From Cytophagales bacterium (GTDB taxonomy: Bacteria > Bacteroidota > Bacteroidia > Cytophagales > UBA9547), in the NCBI GenBank assembly GCA_025360395.1, contig JANYCH010000349.1, positions 1-19,891 on the forward strand: DNA of 19,891 nucleotides. Direction: 5' to 3'. Position 1 is the first letter of the stretch; each line of letters opens with the position of its first letter. A program made the position numbers and the translations under genes. The notes under the pieces were generated by a model, which saw nothing but the letters and a program-made list of their open reading frames with translations, was not told the origin of the DNA and ran no database searches. Below, piece by piece: positions 7,696 to 16,449 of the stretch.

Positions 7696-7830
7696 GATTA
7701 ATTAATAAACTGAATTTGAAGCTAAATGGTATTCTCTTTGAGTTTTCTTATAACCCTTACTTTCGCTTGTATGATAAATTATTAATATTGTTATCATTAT
7801 TTTATGAAAGCGCATAATAGTTAAGTTAAC

Positions 7831-7861
7831 AAAAAAGGCTGTCTTGTGAACAGCCTTTTTT
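7831..7861. terminator. Terminator of the 1488-residue protein gene
   Basis: AAAAAAGGCTGT (7831-7842) and ACAGCCTTTTTT (7850-7861) form a 12-bp stem with a seven-base loop. On the minus strand the stem follows the stop at 7877 by 15 bases and ends in a T-run, which is classic intrinsic termination. The symmetry also allows termination from the other side. Confidence 0.85.
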
Positions 7862-7876
7862 TGTGGTATAATCCTT

Positions 7877-10800
7877 TTATTGCACTACAAATTTCTTTAT
7901 CATGGTTTTATTTCCATTTTGCAATTGCAAAATATACATGCCTGATTTTAGAATTTGCAGAGGAATTTGTATTAATGAATTTTGGACCTGTTCAGTCTTA
8001 TGTTCTACCAACATTCCTGTCAGATCGGTAATCTCTACTTCTGTTTCACCTTTCAGGTTTTCTAAATAAATACTTAATACACCATATGAAGAAACAGGAT
8101 TAGGCGTCAACATAATATCAGTTTCAATAAAAGAACTTGTAATTCCGGTAATGGTGGAGATTGTGATAGTAATGTCTTTCGATCCTTTACCAACTGAATT
8201 CGTTGCAGAAACTGTTGCATTAAATGTTCCGCTTACAGTAGGCGTACCGCTTATGGCACCTGTAGTGGTATTGATCGTTACACCGGCAGGCAGTCCTGTT
8301 GCTGAATAAGAGGTAGGATTGTTGTAGGCGATGTTAGGGATAGTGAATACAGTACCAGGAGATCCGGTGGAGGTATTAACAGTAGAGATCAATGGTGTTA
8401 AATTCCCTGATGCATTGGTCAATAGTATATCATCAATACGGGTAGTGACACTATTACCTTTATTTACATGATAAATACGGAACCAGTTGATAGCATTTAA
8501 GTTTGGAGCACCGTTCGTAATCCCTGCATTGCTCAATTTCAAACTAATGTAGTTCCATCCGTTTTGTAAACCGGATAATGACCATGAATATTCAGCAAGA
8601 TCTGGCTTTCCACCGCTTCCAAGTTCTACCTGGTCGCCTGGGTTGAATTGTGTTACATCAGATACATAATACCAGAACTGCAAAGTGCCATTAACATTGG
8701 TGCTTACAGGGTTTAATACTTTTGAAAATTGGTCTACACTTGTACCGGAAGATTGCAAACATCCTGAGCCTTCTTTATGGTTTTTTGCATCTATAGTTAA
8801 AGTATTACCTCCACTATTCCACCCTGTAGTTACATCACAATTTTCAATACGCACAAGCCCTGATCCTGCGCATCCATTCGTAATTGCTATATTTTCAACA
8901 GGAGCTCCGCACACATCTTTTACAAAGTCGTATGCACCAAACTTATTGGTCTGGTCTATATTGATGGTTTGAGTAGTCTGTATGGCATCAAACTTATACG
9001 GGACTCCGTTGGGAGTATTTAAAGTGATGTCATAAGGAGAATTTTTGGAATAAGGATGGGTGAAAACCAATTCATCGTTTAGTTTCCATTTGTTTGTTAA
9101 ATAGCCTTCCAAAAACTGCTTTTGAGCATCGGTAATGGCAGATTCAAATACCATCAACTCAGCAATAGGACCTTTATGATACCTGCCCGTATAACCATTG
9201 CCACCGCTGGCCTGGCCTAAATAAAGGGCATCATTTATGCGCATGCTAACATTGGCCCCTTTGGTAATTACCCTATCGCTTTGTCCGTTAAGATAAGTGG
9301 TGATCACATCTCCTTTTTTAGTGATCTGTACAATATAGCTTCGATTGAAATTATATACCTTACCCTGCTGTAAATCTAGGCCAATACCGACCTGGACTCT
9401 CGCGGTGCTTCCAAGTCTGTAAAACCAGCCATTGGCACCTTCGGTTTTGTTGCCTATGATGTCTCTCCAATCGGAAGGTCCTGCGGGAACCTCTGAATGT
9501 CCTACAAACATGATCGTCCAGTCGTTGGCCATGAAGCCGTCCTCGGATGTATTAAATAATTGGAGTCCGTCAGCATTATCATCCGAACCAAATACAATGG
9601 CAGGTAAGCCATTCATTGCGTTGTTTATATATTTGGGTCTTAACTCTGTTTGGTTTGCATATGCATTAAAACCATTTCCAGATTTATCGTACCAGGAAGC
9701 AATGGTACTGTTGTTGTCAGGCTCTGGACCATTATTTACATCCATTGCATCTAGCCACTGTTTTGGCTTAATGTCAATATTCATTTTCAATTCTACCTGG
9801 TCATTTGTACAGGCAACTATACTTTGTAGAGGTTTGAAGGTAGGGTCTCCTACTTTTCTTATGGTCATGTTGTACCCTTTGGAAGGCATTGTTAAAGTAG
9901 CCGTCGCGGTTTTATTGGCTAAACAAGAGGAGTTGTTTGAGATCTGACACGTAATAATATCCCCTACATTTAAATTATCAGCAGAGAGCTCATTGGTGGT
10001 AACCGATGAGGTAACACCGTTTACTTTCCAGTTATATACGGCATTTGCATCAACATTATTCGCAATTGCCGTGATCTTATTTGTGGCCGAACAGAATTTC
10101 TCATCAGCTACCAATAGATTTAATTGCATCTCTCCTTTATTGCTGAATACATGCCAGTCAATATTCGGCCAGGCTTTCTGGCACCAGTCTATAACTTCTT
10201 CCATGATCTGGCAATCGACGCCAAGCTTCTGAAAGCGTGGTATATAAAAGTACATTTTAGCTGCATAATGAAAAAAGAAACCTTCCTCTCTTTCGGTACG
10301 CTGTACGGCATCTATAATATCTGCGTAGGTTTTGTCTGCCCTGTCTAAAGAATTATCATCTCCATCTGGTGTACGGTTCCAGATACTTAAGCTATTGTAG
10401 GGCTTATTCACCTCTGTCAAAAATTGTCTTAACATCGCATTCATTACCCAGGAAGTCATCCCCGGTTTTACTTTTTCAAGTGTTTTAGCAAATTCTCCAG
10501 GTGCAAAGCCGTTAAACTGGTTCCCATCGGTAATTCCATAAATATTCCATGGGCCCATGACGCGAATTCTAAAACCTTTTCCCGTATTCGGGGATTGCCC
10601 CCCTGACCATGTACGTGTCTGATACATCATATTCATTGAATGGTAGTAACGCATAGGCTCATTTATCCCAGAAGAATTACAAGCCTTGGTAATAAAATCT
10701 GGATGGTAATTATAATCGACTGGTGAGTTTCCTGATATAAAGCCATCTCCACCATTTATGACCGTTTGTAACTGGTACCAGTTTGTAGACTCATATAATC

Positions 10801-12343
10801 CCGTTACGTTAGGCTGGCCCTTGAACTGTCCACAGTCATTATCTACACATGCCTGAAAGTGTGGGGGTACTTCAAAAACATTGTACTCATCACCAGGCCA
10901 TTGTCTTACCTGAACCTGGTCGTTAGGATTAAACTGGGCTGCTTTGCTTTCAATTTCAAACTCTTGTACAATCTCAAAATTCTTCACTGCAAATAATCTG
11001 GCAAGACTTGTGGCTGCCATTTCCCTGGGAACACCATCGTTAAGATTTTTTGTAGCATCACCGTCAGGGGTTCTCCAGTGGTTAAGATCTGTACCTCCCT
11101 GTTGCACAAAGAATCTGAAATTGTTGTGCAGTATGTGTATTTTATCTAATAGTTCTGCTTTGTTAGGGAACCCTTGTGGAAAATTGGTTTCAAGGTAGGT
11201 TCTTATTTCATTATAGTTTTTGTTAGGATTGTTAGGTCCTGTAGCATCACTCAGGTAATAATTATTTTTATTATACCCGTCCATTGGGTGAACCAATGGA
11301 AGCCAGTGTTTCCAATCGGGGAACTGAATGGCTAATGGAAGTATAGACCTATCGATAGATTTGTCAGAGTCAAAGAGTTTGTATATCTCGCTTTGGTTTA
11401 CACCATTGGGGAGCATATATGGCACCATGTCTTTATCTTGATCCAGGACTGCATCTACACCTGCTCCTGCAGCCCACTGCCTTACCGGCATTGTTGCTAC
11501 TTTAGGACCTGGCTGGTATGGAGGGTTCCATGGACGGCCCCATCTGCCTACATTGGGCTTTGTGGTAGAAAGGGAACGTATATAGGAAGCTATTTTCTTT
11601 CCATCATCTTCAGATAACTGGTGAAACTTTGACCGCTCTACAATTGCCTCGTTTGAGTAACTGAAAATTTCCAGGTCCCTTCCATCCTGTGTATGACAGT
11701 TGGTACATTTGGCATTAATGGCTTGACTGGATTTAAGTTCGTACGAATACCAGAAACCTTTTCTGCCGTCAGGTAGGTAATTGCTTTTCAATGCTCCATT
11801 GTACCACAGGTCTTTCCCCTGGGCAATGGAAGCAGCGTCAGTGTATGGTGCTACCCATTTGGCTGGGTCATCTTCTGTAAACCTGCTATCGGGTAGGATT
11901 TTACCAGAAGAAGCATTTAGTAAGTTGAATTTTACGACCCTGTATCCAATGGAAATAGCATCGGAAACATCGAAACGGAAAGAAATGGTATTGGCACCTG
12001 CTACAAAGCCGATTGCAGGGATAGTAAAACGGATCGTATTAAATCCACCATGAACCATTCCTCCCCGTGCTTTTTCTTGCGCCTGAAGACTTACGGTTCC
12101 GTGGTTGAGGGTGAGCCATTTACCATTGTTGATTTTTATGGAACCTTTATTCTGGTAGCTTAGGTTATTGACCTGCAGCCATAATTTAGTTGCACTTCCA
12201 GCTTCCTGAGCAGAAAGATTGAAAGTACGGGTAACGATTTTCCCTTCTGCTCCTAAAACTTCTACCGGTAGTACAATCTGTTGGGCAAATAAAGGAGAAA
12301 CGACAAATAAGGAAAGTAAAATAAGATGGTAAAGGTGCTTCAT
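7877..12343 (-). CDS. Giant T9SS-secreted cytochrome-c-like / LamG multidomain protein
   Basis: A 1488-residue exported protein with a signal peptide (1-20, ending LFA-Q). Residues 25-145 form a beta-rich region. A single c-type haem site, CTNCH (213-217), lies in a short cytochrome-like segment (about 165-260) followed by GRWGRPWNPPYQPGP (266-280). Residues 290-735 are long, rich in Trp, Asn and Pro, and match no family I recognise. An Ig-like region follows (about 740-855), then a LamG/concanavalin-like domain (about 858-1090; IASWYDKSGNGFNA at 881-894), a jelly-roll-like region (about 1165-1310), a putative Ig domain (about 1318-1396; LPAGVTINTTTGAISGTP) and a T9SS sorting domain (about 1405-1488; LTPNPVSSYG). 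No distal haem ligand can be named. It may be a surface redox protein or a haem-assisted enzyme with glycan-binding modules; function is inference. It is a single gene with its own terminator. Confidence 0.85.
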   Translation of the reverse strand: MKHLYHLILLSLFVVSPLFAQQIVLPVEVLGAEGKIVTRTFNLSAQEAGSATKLWLQVNNLSYQNKGSIKINNGKWLTLNHGTVSLQAQEKARGGMVHGGFNTIRFTIPAIGFVAGANTISFRFDVSDAISIGYRVVKFNLLNASSGKILPDSRFTEDDPAKWVAPYTDAASIAQGKDLWYNGALKSNYLPDGRKGFWYSYELKSSQAINAKCTNCHTQDGRDLEIFSYSNEAIVERSKFHQLSEDDGKKIASYIRSLSTTKPNVGRWGRPWNPPYQPGPKVATMPVRQWAAGAGVDAVLDQDKDMVPYMLPNGVNQSEIYKLFDSDKSIDRSILPLAIQFPDWKHWLPLVHPMDGYNKNNYYLSDATGPNNPNKNYNEIRTYLETNFPQGFPNKAELLDKIHILHNNFRFFVQQGGTDLNHWRTPDGDATKNLNDGVPREMAATSLARLFAVKNFEIVQEFEIESKAAQFNPNDQVQVRQWPGDEYNVFEVPPHFQACVDNDCGQFKGQPNVTGLYESTNWYQLQTVINGGDGFISGNSPVDYNYHPDFITKACNSSGINEPMRYYHSMNMMYQTRTWSGGQSPNTGKGFRIRVMGPWNIYGITDGNQFNGFAPGEFAKTLEKVKPGMTSWVMNAMLRQFLTEVNKPYNSLSIWNRTPDGDDNSLDRADKTYADIIDAVQRTEREEGFFFHYAAKMYFYIPRFQKLGVDCQIMEEVIDWCQKAWPNIDWHVFSNKGEMQLNLLVADEKFCSATNKITAIANNVDANAVYNWKVNGVTSSVTTNELSADNLNVGDIITCQISNNSSCLANKTATATLTMPSKGYNMTIRKVGDPTFKPLQSIVACTNDQVELKMNIDIKPKQWLDAMDVNNGPEPDNNSTIASWYDKSGNGFNAYANQTELRPKYINNAMNGLPAIVFGSDDNADGLQLFNTSEDGFMANDWTIMFVGHSEVPAGPSDWRDIIGNKTEGANGWFYRLGSTARVQVGIGLDLQQGKVYNFNRSYIVQITKKGDVITTYLNGQSDRVITKGANVSMRINDALYLGQASGGNGYTGRYHKGPIAELMVFESAITDAQKQFLEGYLTNKWKLNDELVFTHPYSKNSPYDITLNTPNGVPYKFDAIQTTQTINIDQTNKFGAYDFVKDVCGAPVENIAITNGCAGSGLVRIENCDVTTGWNSGGNTLTIDAKNHKEGSGCLQSSGTSVDQFSKVLNPVSTNVNGTLQFWYYVSDVTQFNPGDQVELGSGGKPDLAEYSWSLSGLQNGWNYISLKLSNAGITNGAPNLNAINWFRIYHVNKGNSVTTRIDDILLTNASGNLTPLISTVNTSTGSPGTVFTIPNIAYNNPTSYSATGLPAGVTINTTTGAISGTPTVSGTFNATVSATNSVGKGSKDITITISTITGITSSFIETDIMLTPNPVSSYGVLSIYLENLKGETEVEITDLTGMLVEHKTEQVQNSLIQIPLQILKSGMYILQLQNGNKTMIKKFVVQ

Positions 12344-13026
12344 TATAGTATTATTTTACGAAATTTTTGGACTAAAATCTGATAATTGCCAATTTCGAAA
12401 TACGTACATTCCTTATATAAGGTTTCATTTGAAGTGCATATTCAAGTGCTTTTTGTCATCTATGTACACCGTCGCTATTGCCCATTTTCGAAACAAATTG
12501 CTAATCCAGCTGCTGGGTTTGTATACAAATTCACTCCAGGGAAGGGAAATTCCAGTGTAACCAATCCTATTATATTGGTCAACCTTTAAAAAGTAAAAAT
12601 TCTAAAATACTTGTAATTATATTTATTAATTGGAATTGATAAATTCCATCGGCTATTTTCCCAGAATAATTAGGCAGTCAGGCTTAATGTGGGAATGACT
12701 CTTCAAGGGATTCACTGCTTTGGGACAGCCTAAATTATACTTTGCTATGGTTATTCCTTTGGCCCTACGGAGTTTGGTAATACCTCCTTTAAAGGAAGAA
12801 TCTGCCAATATTTAAAATTTAGATATGGTTTTAATTAATTGTTAGTTTTATGGGCGGAATATGTACCTGTGACTAAAGGAAAAGGTTTGTCTTAAGCCCC
12901 TTCCTCTTTCGTCCAACAGTATTCTTTAATTCCAAACACAAAATCTTGCAGAAGACAACACTTCAAAAAGGTGCAATAGTTAGCAAAGATTCATATCTCT
13001 CTTCACTATACCCATACAAAATAATG
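12344..13026. other. Intergenic region without a supported gene
   Basis: These 683 bases separate the start of the 1488-residue protein gene from the stop of the AIM24 gene. Both are on the minus strand, so the region holds the upstream sequence of the former and the tail of the latter. The only open frame of any size (12386-12589, plus) has no motif and no relative I know. No tRNA fold, strong hairpin, direct-repeat array or exact TAnnTTTG box next to the gene start was found. Confidence 0.6.
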
Positions 13027-13815
13027 CTAATCGCCATCCAGCAAATTGCCTAAACCTCCAAGGATACTTCCTTCTTCTCTTCTGCCACCCATTCCACCAT
13101 ACTGCACAATTTTACTTGCCAGCCTGCTGATGGGCAATGATTGGATCCAGACTTTCCCCGGGCCCCTTAACACAGCAAAAAATAATCCTTCACCTCCAAA
13201 AATGGTGTTTTTAATTCCTCCCACAAATTGTATATCATAGTCAACATGCTGAGTGAAAGCCACTATGCAACCAGTATCAATTTTAATAGATTCGCCAGCC
13301 TGTAGTTCCTTTTCTATCACCATGCCTCCTGCATGCACAAAGGCTAAACCATCACCTTCAAGTTTTTGCATTATAAAACCTTCTCCACCGAAAAGGCCGG
13401 TCCCTAACTTCTTTTGAAATTCTATCCCCACGCTCACCCCTTTGGCTGCGCACAAAAAGGCATCTTTCTGACAGATAATTTTTCCACCCATTACCATTAA
13501 ATCCATAGGAATGATGCGGCCCGGATAGGGTGCTGCAAAAGAAACCCTTTTTTTGCCCTGCCCTGTATTGGTGAAAGCTGTCATAAACAGGTTTTCACCG
13601 GTAAGTAACCTTTTGCCTGCAGAAAAAAGCTTGCCCATAAAGCCACCCTGCTGAGTACTTCCATCACCAAAAATGGTTTGCATCTGAATGTCCTGGTCCA
13701 TCATCATAAAACTGCCAGGCTCGCCCATTACGGTTTCCTGCGGGTCCAGCTCAATTTCTATACATTGAAGTTCTTCACCGTGTATTTTGTAATCTATTTC
13801 GTGGTTCTGCCTCAT
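13027..13815 (-). CDS. AIM24 / TIGR00266 family protein
   Basis: A 262-residue protein of the AIM24 family (TIGR00266), named after a yeast mitochondrial protein and widespread in bacteria with no settled biochemical role. The pattern is a repeated beta fold rich in glycine: EPGSFMMMD near 32-40, GGEGFIMQKLEGDGLAFVHAGG (about 143-164) and the late FGGEGLFFAVLRGPGKVWIQ segment with SLPISRLA. The tail (about 238-262) is Gly/Arg-rich, GGMGGRREEGS then LGGLGNLLDGD. There is no signal peptide or membrane helix, so it is probably cytoplasmic. It lies 79 bases downstream of the GH31 gene on the same strand, and may be cotranscribed with it or have its own promoter. Confidence 0.92.
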   Translation of the reverse strand: MRQNHEIDYKIHGEELQCIEIELDPQETVMGEPGSFMMMDQDIQMQTIFGDGSTQQGGFMGKLFSAGKRLLTGENLFMTAFTNTGQGKKRVSFAAPYPGRIIPMDLMVMGGKIICQKDAFLCAAKGVSVGIEFQKKLGTGLFGGEGFIMQKLEGDGLAFVHAGGMVIEKELQAGESIKIDTGCIVAFTQHVDYDIQFVGGIKNTIFGGEGLFFAVLRGPGKVWIQSLPISRLASKIVQYGGMGGRREEGSILGGLGNLLDGD

Positions 13816-13894
13816 GATTATGGGTAAAAGGTTTGTGATTATCCTGAGTTCAAATTAAATCAAATTCAATCAGACTGAAAAAATTGAGTGTCTT

Positions 13895-16276
13895 TTAAAC
13901 TATTGAAATGGTTTTAAAATCAAGGCTGCAGTTAAACCTGAAAATATAACTACGTTTGATGTATTTCAGTTCTGTAATTACTCCATCAACTTTTGCATGT
14001 TTAGGATTGAAAGGTAAACCATGGATAACGATTTCATAGTTATCATATTCTGTAGCATATCCTTTTTGAACGATCTCCCTGCTGATTTTTAAATTTTTTG
14101 CACTTCCCTTTACTTCAAATTTCACCAGGTTATATTCCTTTCTTTGATAACCATATCCCTCGCCCGAGTCTTCAAATAAAGTTGACTCAAGTGCATGATC
14201 GGCATGGTAAATGTGAAGTGTTAAGGTTGCGATTTTCTTTTCGCCCACATATTGTTGTACCGGATATTGAGGTAGAACAGCCCCGGCTTTTACAAACAAA
14301 GGCAAAGTGTCCAACGGGGCTTCGGCCCAGCTTTCCATTCCACCTTCGTAATAGGCTTCATCCCAGAAACCATACCAGCCACCTCTAGGCAGATAAAGCC
14401 ACCTTCCTTTTGAATCCGGGGCAGTTACAGGGCATATTAGCAAATTGTCACCAAATCCAAACTCATCCTGGCGGTAATGTGTTGCCGGGTCCGACTGATC
14501 CAGAAAACTCAAAGGCCTCAATATTGGTGTTCCGTAAGTGGAATGCTGCCAGAATGTTGTGTAGATATAAGGCAATAATTTGTACCTTAATTCAATGTAT
14601 TTTTTAACAATTTTTTCTACTTTTTCCCCAAAAACCCAGGGTTCTTTGTCGCCCTGATCGCCGGAAGAATGGCTTCGGAAAAATGGATGGAAAACCCCCA
14701 GCTGGATCCAGCGGGCAAGGAGCTGCCCGTTAGGCTCCCCAATAAAGCCTCCAACATCTGAGCCTACAAATGATACTCCCGATATGCTTAAACGCTGGCA
14801 CTGAATATTGGCAAGGAACATATGCTCCCAATTTCCAATATTGTCTCCTGTCCAGACGGCTGAATACCTCTGCACTCCTGCAAAACCTGCCCTTGTTAAA
14901 GTAAAAGGTCTTTTTTCATCCAACAATTTTTTCAGGCCTTCAAAAGTGGCCCTTGCCATTTGCATTCCGTAAACATTATGGGCTTTGCGGTGGCTTGTAT
15001 TGTCACCATCGTAATCGTGCCGGACATCATCATGAAATGTAACATTGCCAAAAACTGTTGGCTCATTCATGTCGTTCCAAATGCCTTGTATCCCTATTCG
15101 TACCAAATCTTTAAACAAACGTCCCCACCAGGTACGAACTTCAGGGTGTGTGAAATCGGGAAAGCAACAGATTCCGGGCCATACTTCGCCCTTCATTAGC
15201 TCACCTTCTGAGCGTTTGCAGAAAAAGTTTTTCTCAAGCCCCTGTCTGAAGACTTTGTATTGAGGATCTATTTTTATTCCGGGATCAATAATGGGAATTG
15301 CTTTAAATCCTATCGACTTCAGGTCAGATATCAATCCCTCTGGATCTGGAAAGCGTGTTTTATCCCAGGTAAAACACCGGAAACCATCCATATAATCAAT
15401 ATCCAGGTGTAGGGCATCGCAGGGAATACACCTCAACCTGAATTCGTTTGCAATGTCCCTTACTTTGCTTTCCGGAAAATAGCTCCATTTAGATTGATGA
15501 TAACCTAAAGACCACATAGGCGGTAATTCGGCTGTACCTGTTAACCAGGCATATCTTTCAACGACTTTTATCAGTTCCGGGCCAAAAATAAAATAGTAGT
15601 TCATTTCACCACCGTCAGCCCAAAAGCTGGTGATGTTTTCGTCTTCATGGCCAAAATCAAAGAACTTTTTATAGCTGTTGTCAAAAAAGATCCCATAAGC
15701 CATACCATGATGGAAACCTAGATAAAATGGTACGTCCCTGTAAATCGGGTCCGTATCTTTTTCATAACCATATTTGTCGCTGTTCCAGTTCTGGACCCTT
15801 TTTGTCCTCAGGTTCATGTCCGATGGCTTATCGCCAAGACCGAAAAAATATTCACCTTCCTGTATTTCTTTGCTACAGTATACATAATTGCCATTGAGTA
15901 ATTTATTGGGCTCCCAATGGTATCCGATATCATCCCTGAGGATTATATGACGGTCTTCAGTATAGAAACCAACTTTTAGGTTTTCCTTGTCAATTTTACA
16001 AATTACCTTGGGAGTTATAATAGCATATTCGGAATCTGACGATTGCCGTTCAACCTTTGATTCTTCAGGAAAAAAACCTGGTTTTATAGCATAAGAAAAA
16101 TCCTTTTCAAAGCAGCCATCAGGAGCATACCTCAACCGGAATACATTGTCTGACAAAACCGATATTTCGAAACTTTCCTCTGAACAATGGAAACACGTTT
16201 TGTTGCCATTAGTCTCAACCCTGGTAACGGGAGATGGGTGTTTTTTAAAGTTTTCAATAACTATGGGCTCTTCCAT
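13895..16276 (-). CDS. GH31 alpha-glucosidase
   Basis: A 793-residue glycoside hydrolase of family 31, which removes alpha-linked glucose (or in some members xylose) from oligosaccharide ends with retention. Family signatures are present: an N-terminal beta domain (about 20-245), HLDIDYMDGFRCFTWD (290-305), the nucleophile region GIWNDMNEP with D402, the acid/base region VWTGDN with D478, then SFVGSDVGGF (502-511) and HPFFRSHS (530-537). C-terminal beta domains run to the end. The DMNE and WTGD contexts favour alpha-glucosidase over alpha-xylosidase, but exact linkage preference cannot be read. There is no signal peptide, so it is expected to act inside the cell on imported or stored alpha-glucans. 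It is divergent from the glycosyltransferase at 16450, across 173 bases. Confidence 0.95.
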   Translation of the reverse strand: MEEPIVIENFKKHPSPVTRVETNGNKTCFHCSEESFEISVLSDNVFRLRYAPDGCFEKDFSYAIKPGFFPEESKVERQSSDSEYAIITPKVICKIDKENLKVGFYTEDRHIILRDDIGYHWEPNKLLNGNYVYCSKEIQEGEYFFGLGDKPSDMNLRTKRVQNWNSDKYGYEKDTDPIYRDVPFYLGFHHGMAYGIFFDNSYKKFFDFGHEDENITSFWADGGEMNYYFIFGPELIKVVERYAWLTGTAELPPMWSLGYHQSKWSYFPESKVRDIANEFRLRCIPCDALHLDIDYMDGFRCFTWDKTRFPDPEGLISDLKSIGFKAIPIIDPGIKIDPQYKVFRQGLEKNFFCKRSEGELMKGEVWPGICCFPDFTHPEVRTWWGRLFKDLVRIGIQGIWNDMNEPTVFGNVTFHDDVRHDYDGDNTSHRKAHNVYGMQMARATFEGLKKLLDEKRPFTLTRAGFAGVQRYSAVWTGDNIGNWEHMFLANIQCQRLSISGVSFVGSDVGGFIGEPNGQLLARWIQLGVFHPFFRSHSSGDQGDKEPWVFGEKVEKIVKKYIELRYKLLPYIYTTFWQHSTYGTPILRPLSFLDQSDPATHYRQDEFGFGDNLLICPVTAPDSKGRWLYLPRGGWYGFWDEAYYEGGMESWAEAPLDTLPLFVKAGAVLPQYPVQQYVGEKKIATLTLHIYHADHALESTLFEDSGEGYGYQRKEYNLVKFEVKGSAKNLKISREIVQKGYATEYDNYEIVIHGLPFNPKHAKVDGVITELKYIKRSYIFRFNCSLDFKTISIV

Positions 16277-16449
16277 TGAAAACCGTTTAGCGTTTCAGCA
16301 AAAATAAGAATTCCTTTTGAGCCAAAGCAAAAATGTAATAAATCAATGCAAATGGATTAAATAAATTGATATATAATAAATCTGTTTTACCTTAACACAA
16401 GGATTTACGTAAGTGTAAAAACTTTAAGATTATCTATTTTTGAGTTTAT

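Noticed and set aside
9432..9947. 171-codon plus-strand frame inside the 1488-residue gene
   Set aside because: The minus strand here encodes the LamG-like domain in a continuous, domain-consistent frame. The plus frame has no supporting features.
12386..12589. Open frame of 67 codons on the plus strand in the large gap
   Set aside because: It has no recognisable motif, no domain-like pattern and no ribosome site. Frames of this length occur by chance in AT-rich noncoding DNA.
16435..16442. TATTTTTG as a -7 box for the glycosyltransferase
   Set aside because: It ends only seven bases before the ATG, which would leave almost no leader, and no -33 element is seen. A chance match in AT-rich DNA is more likely.
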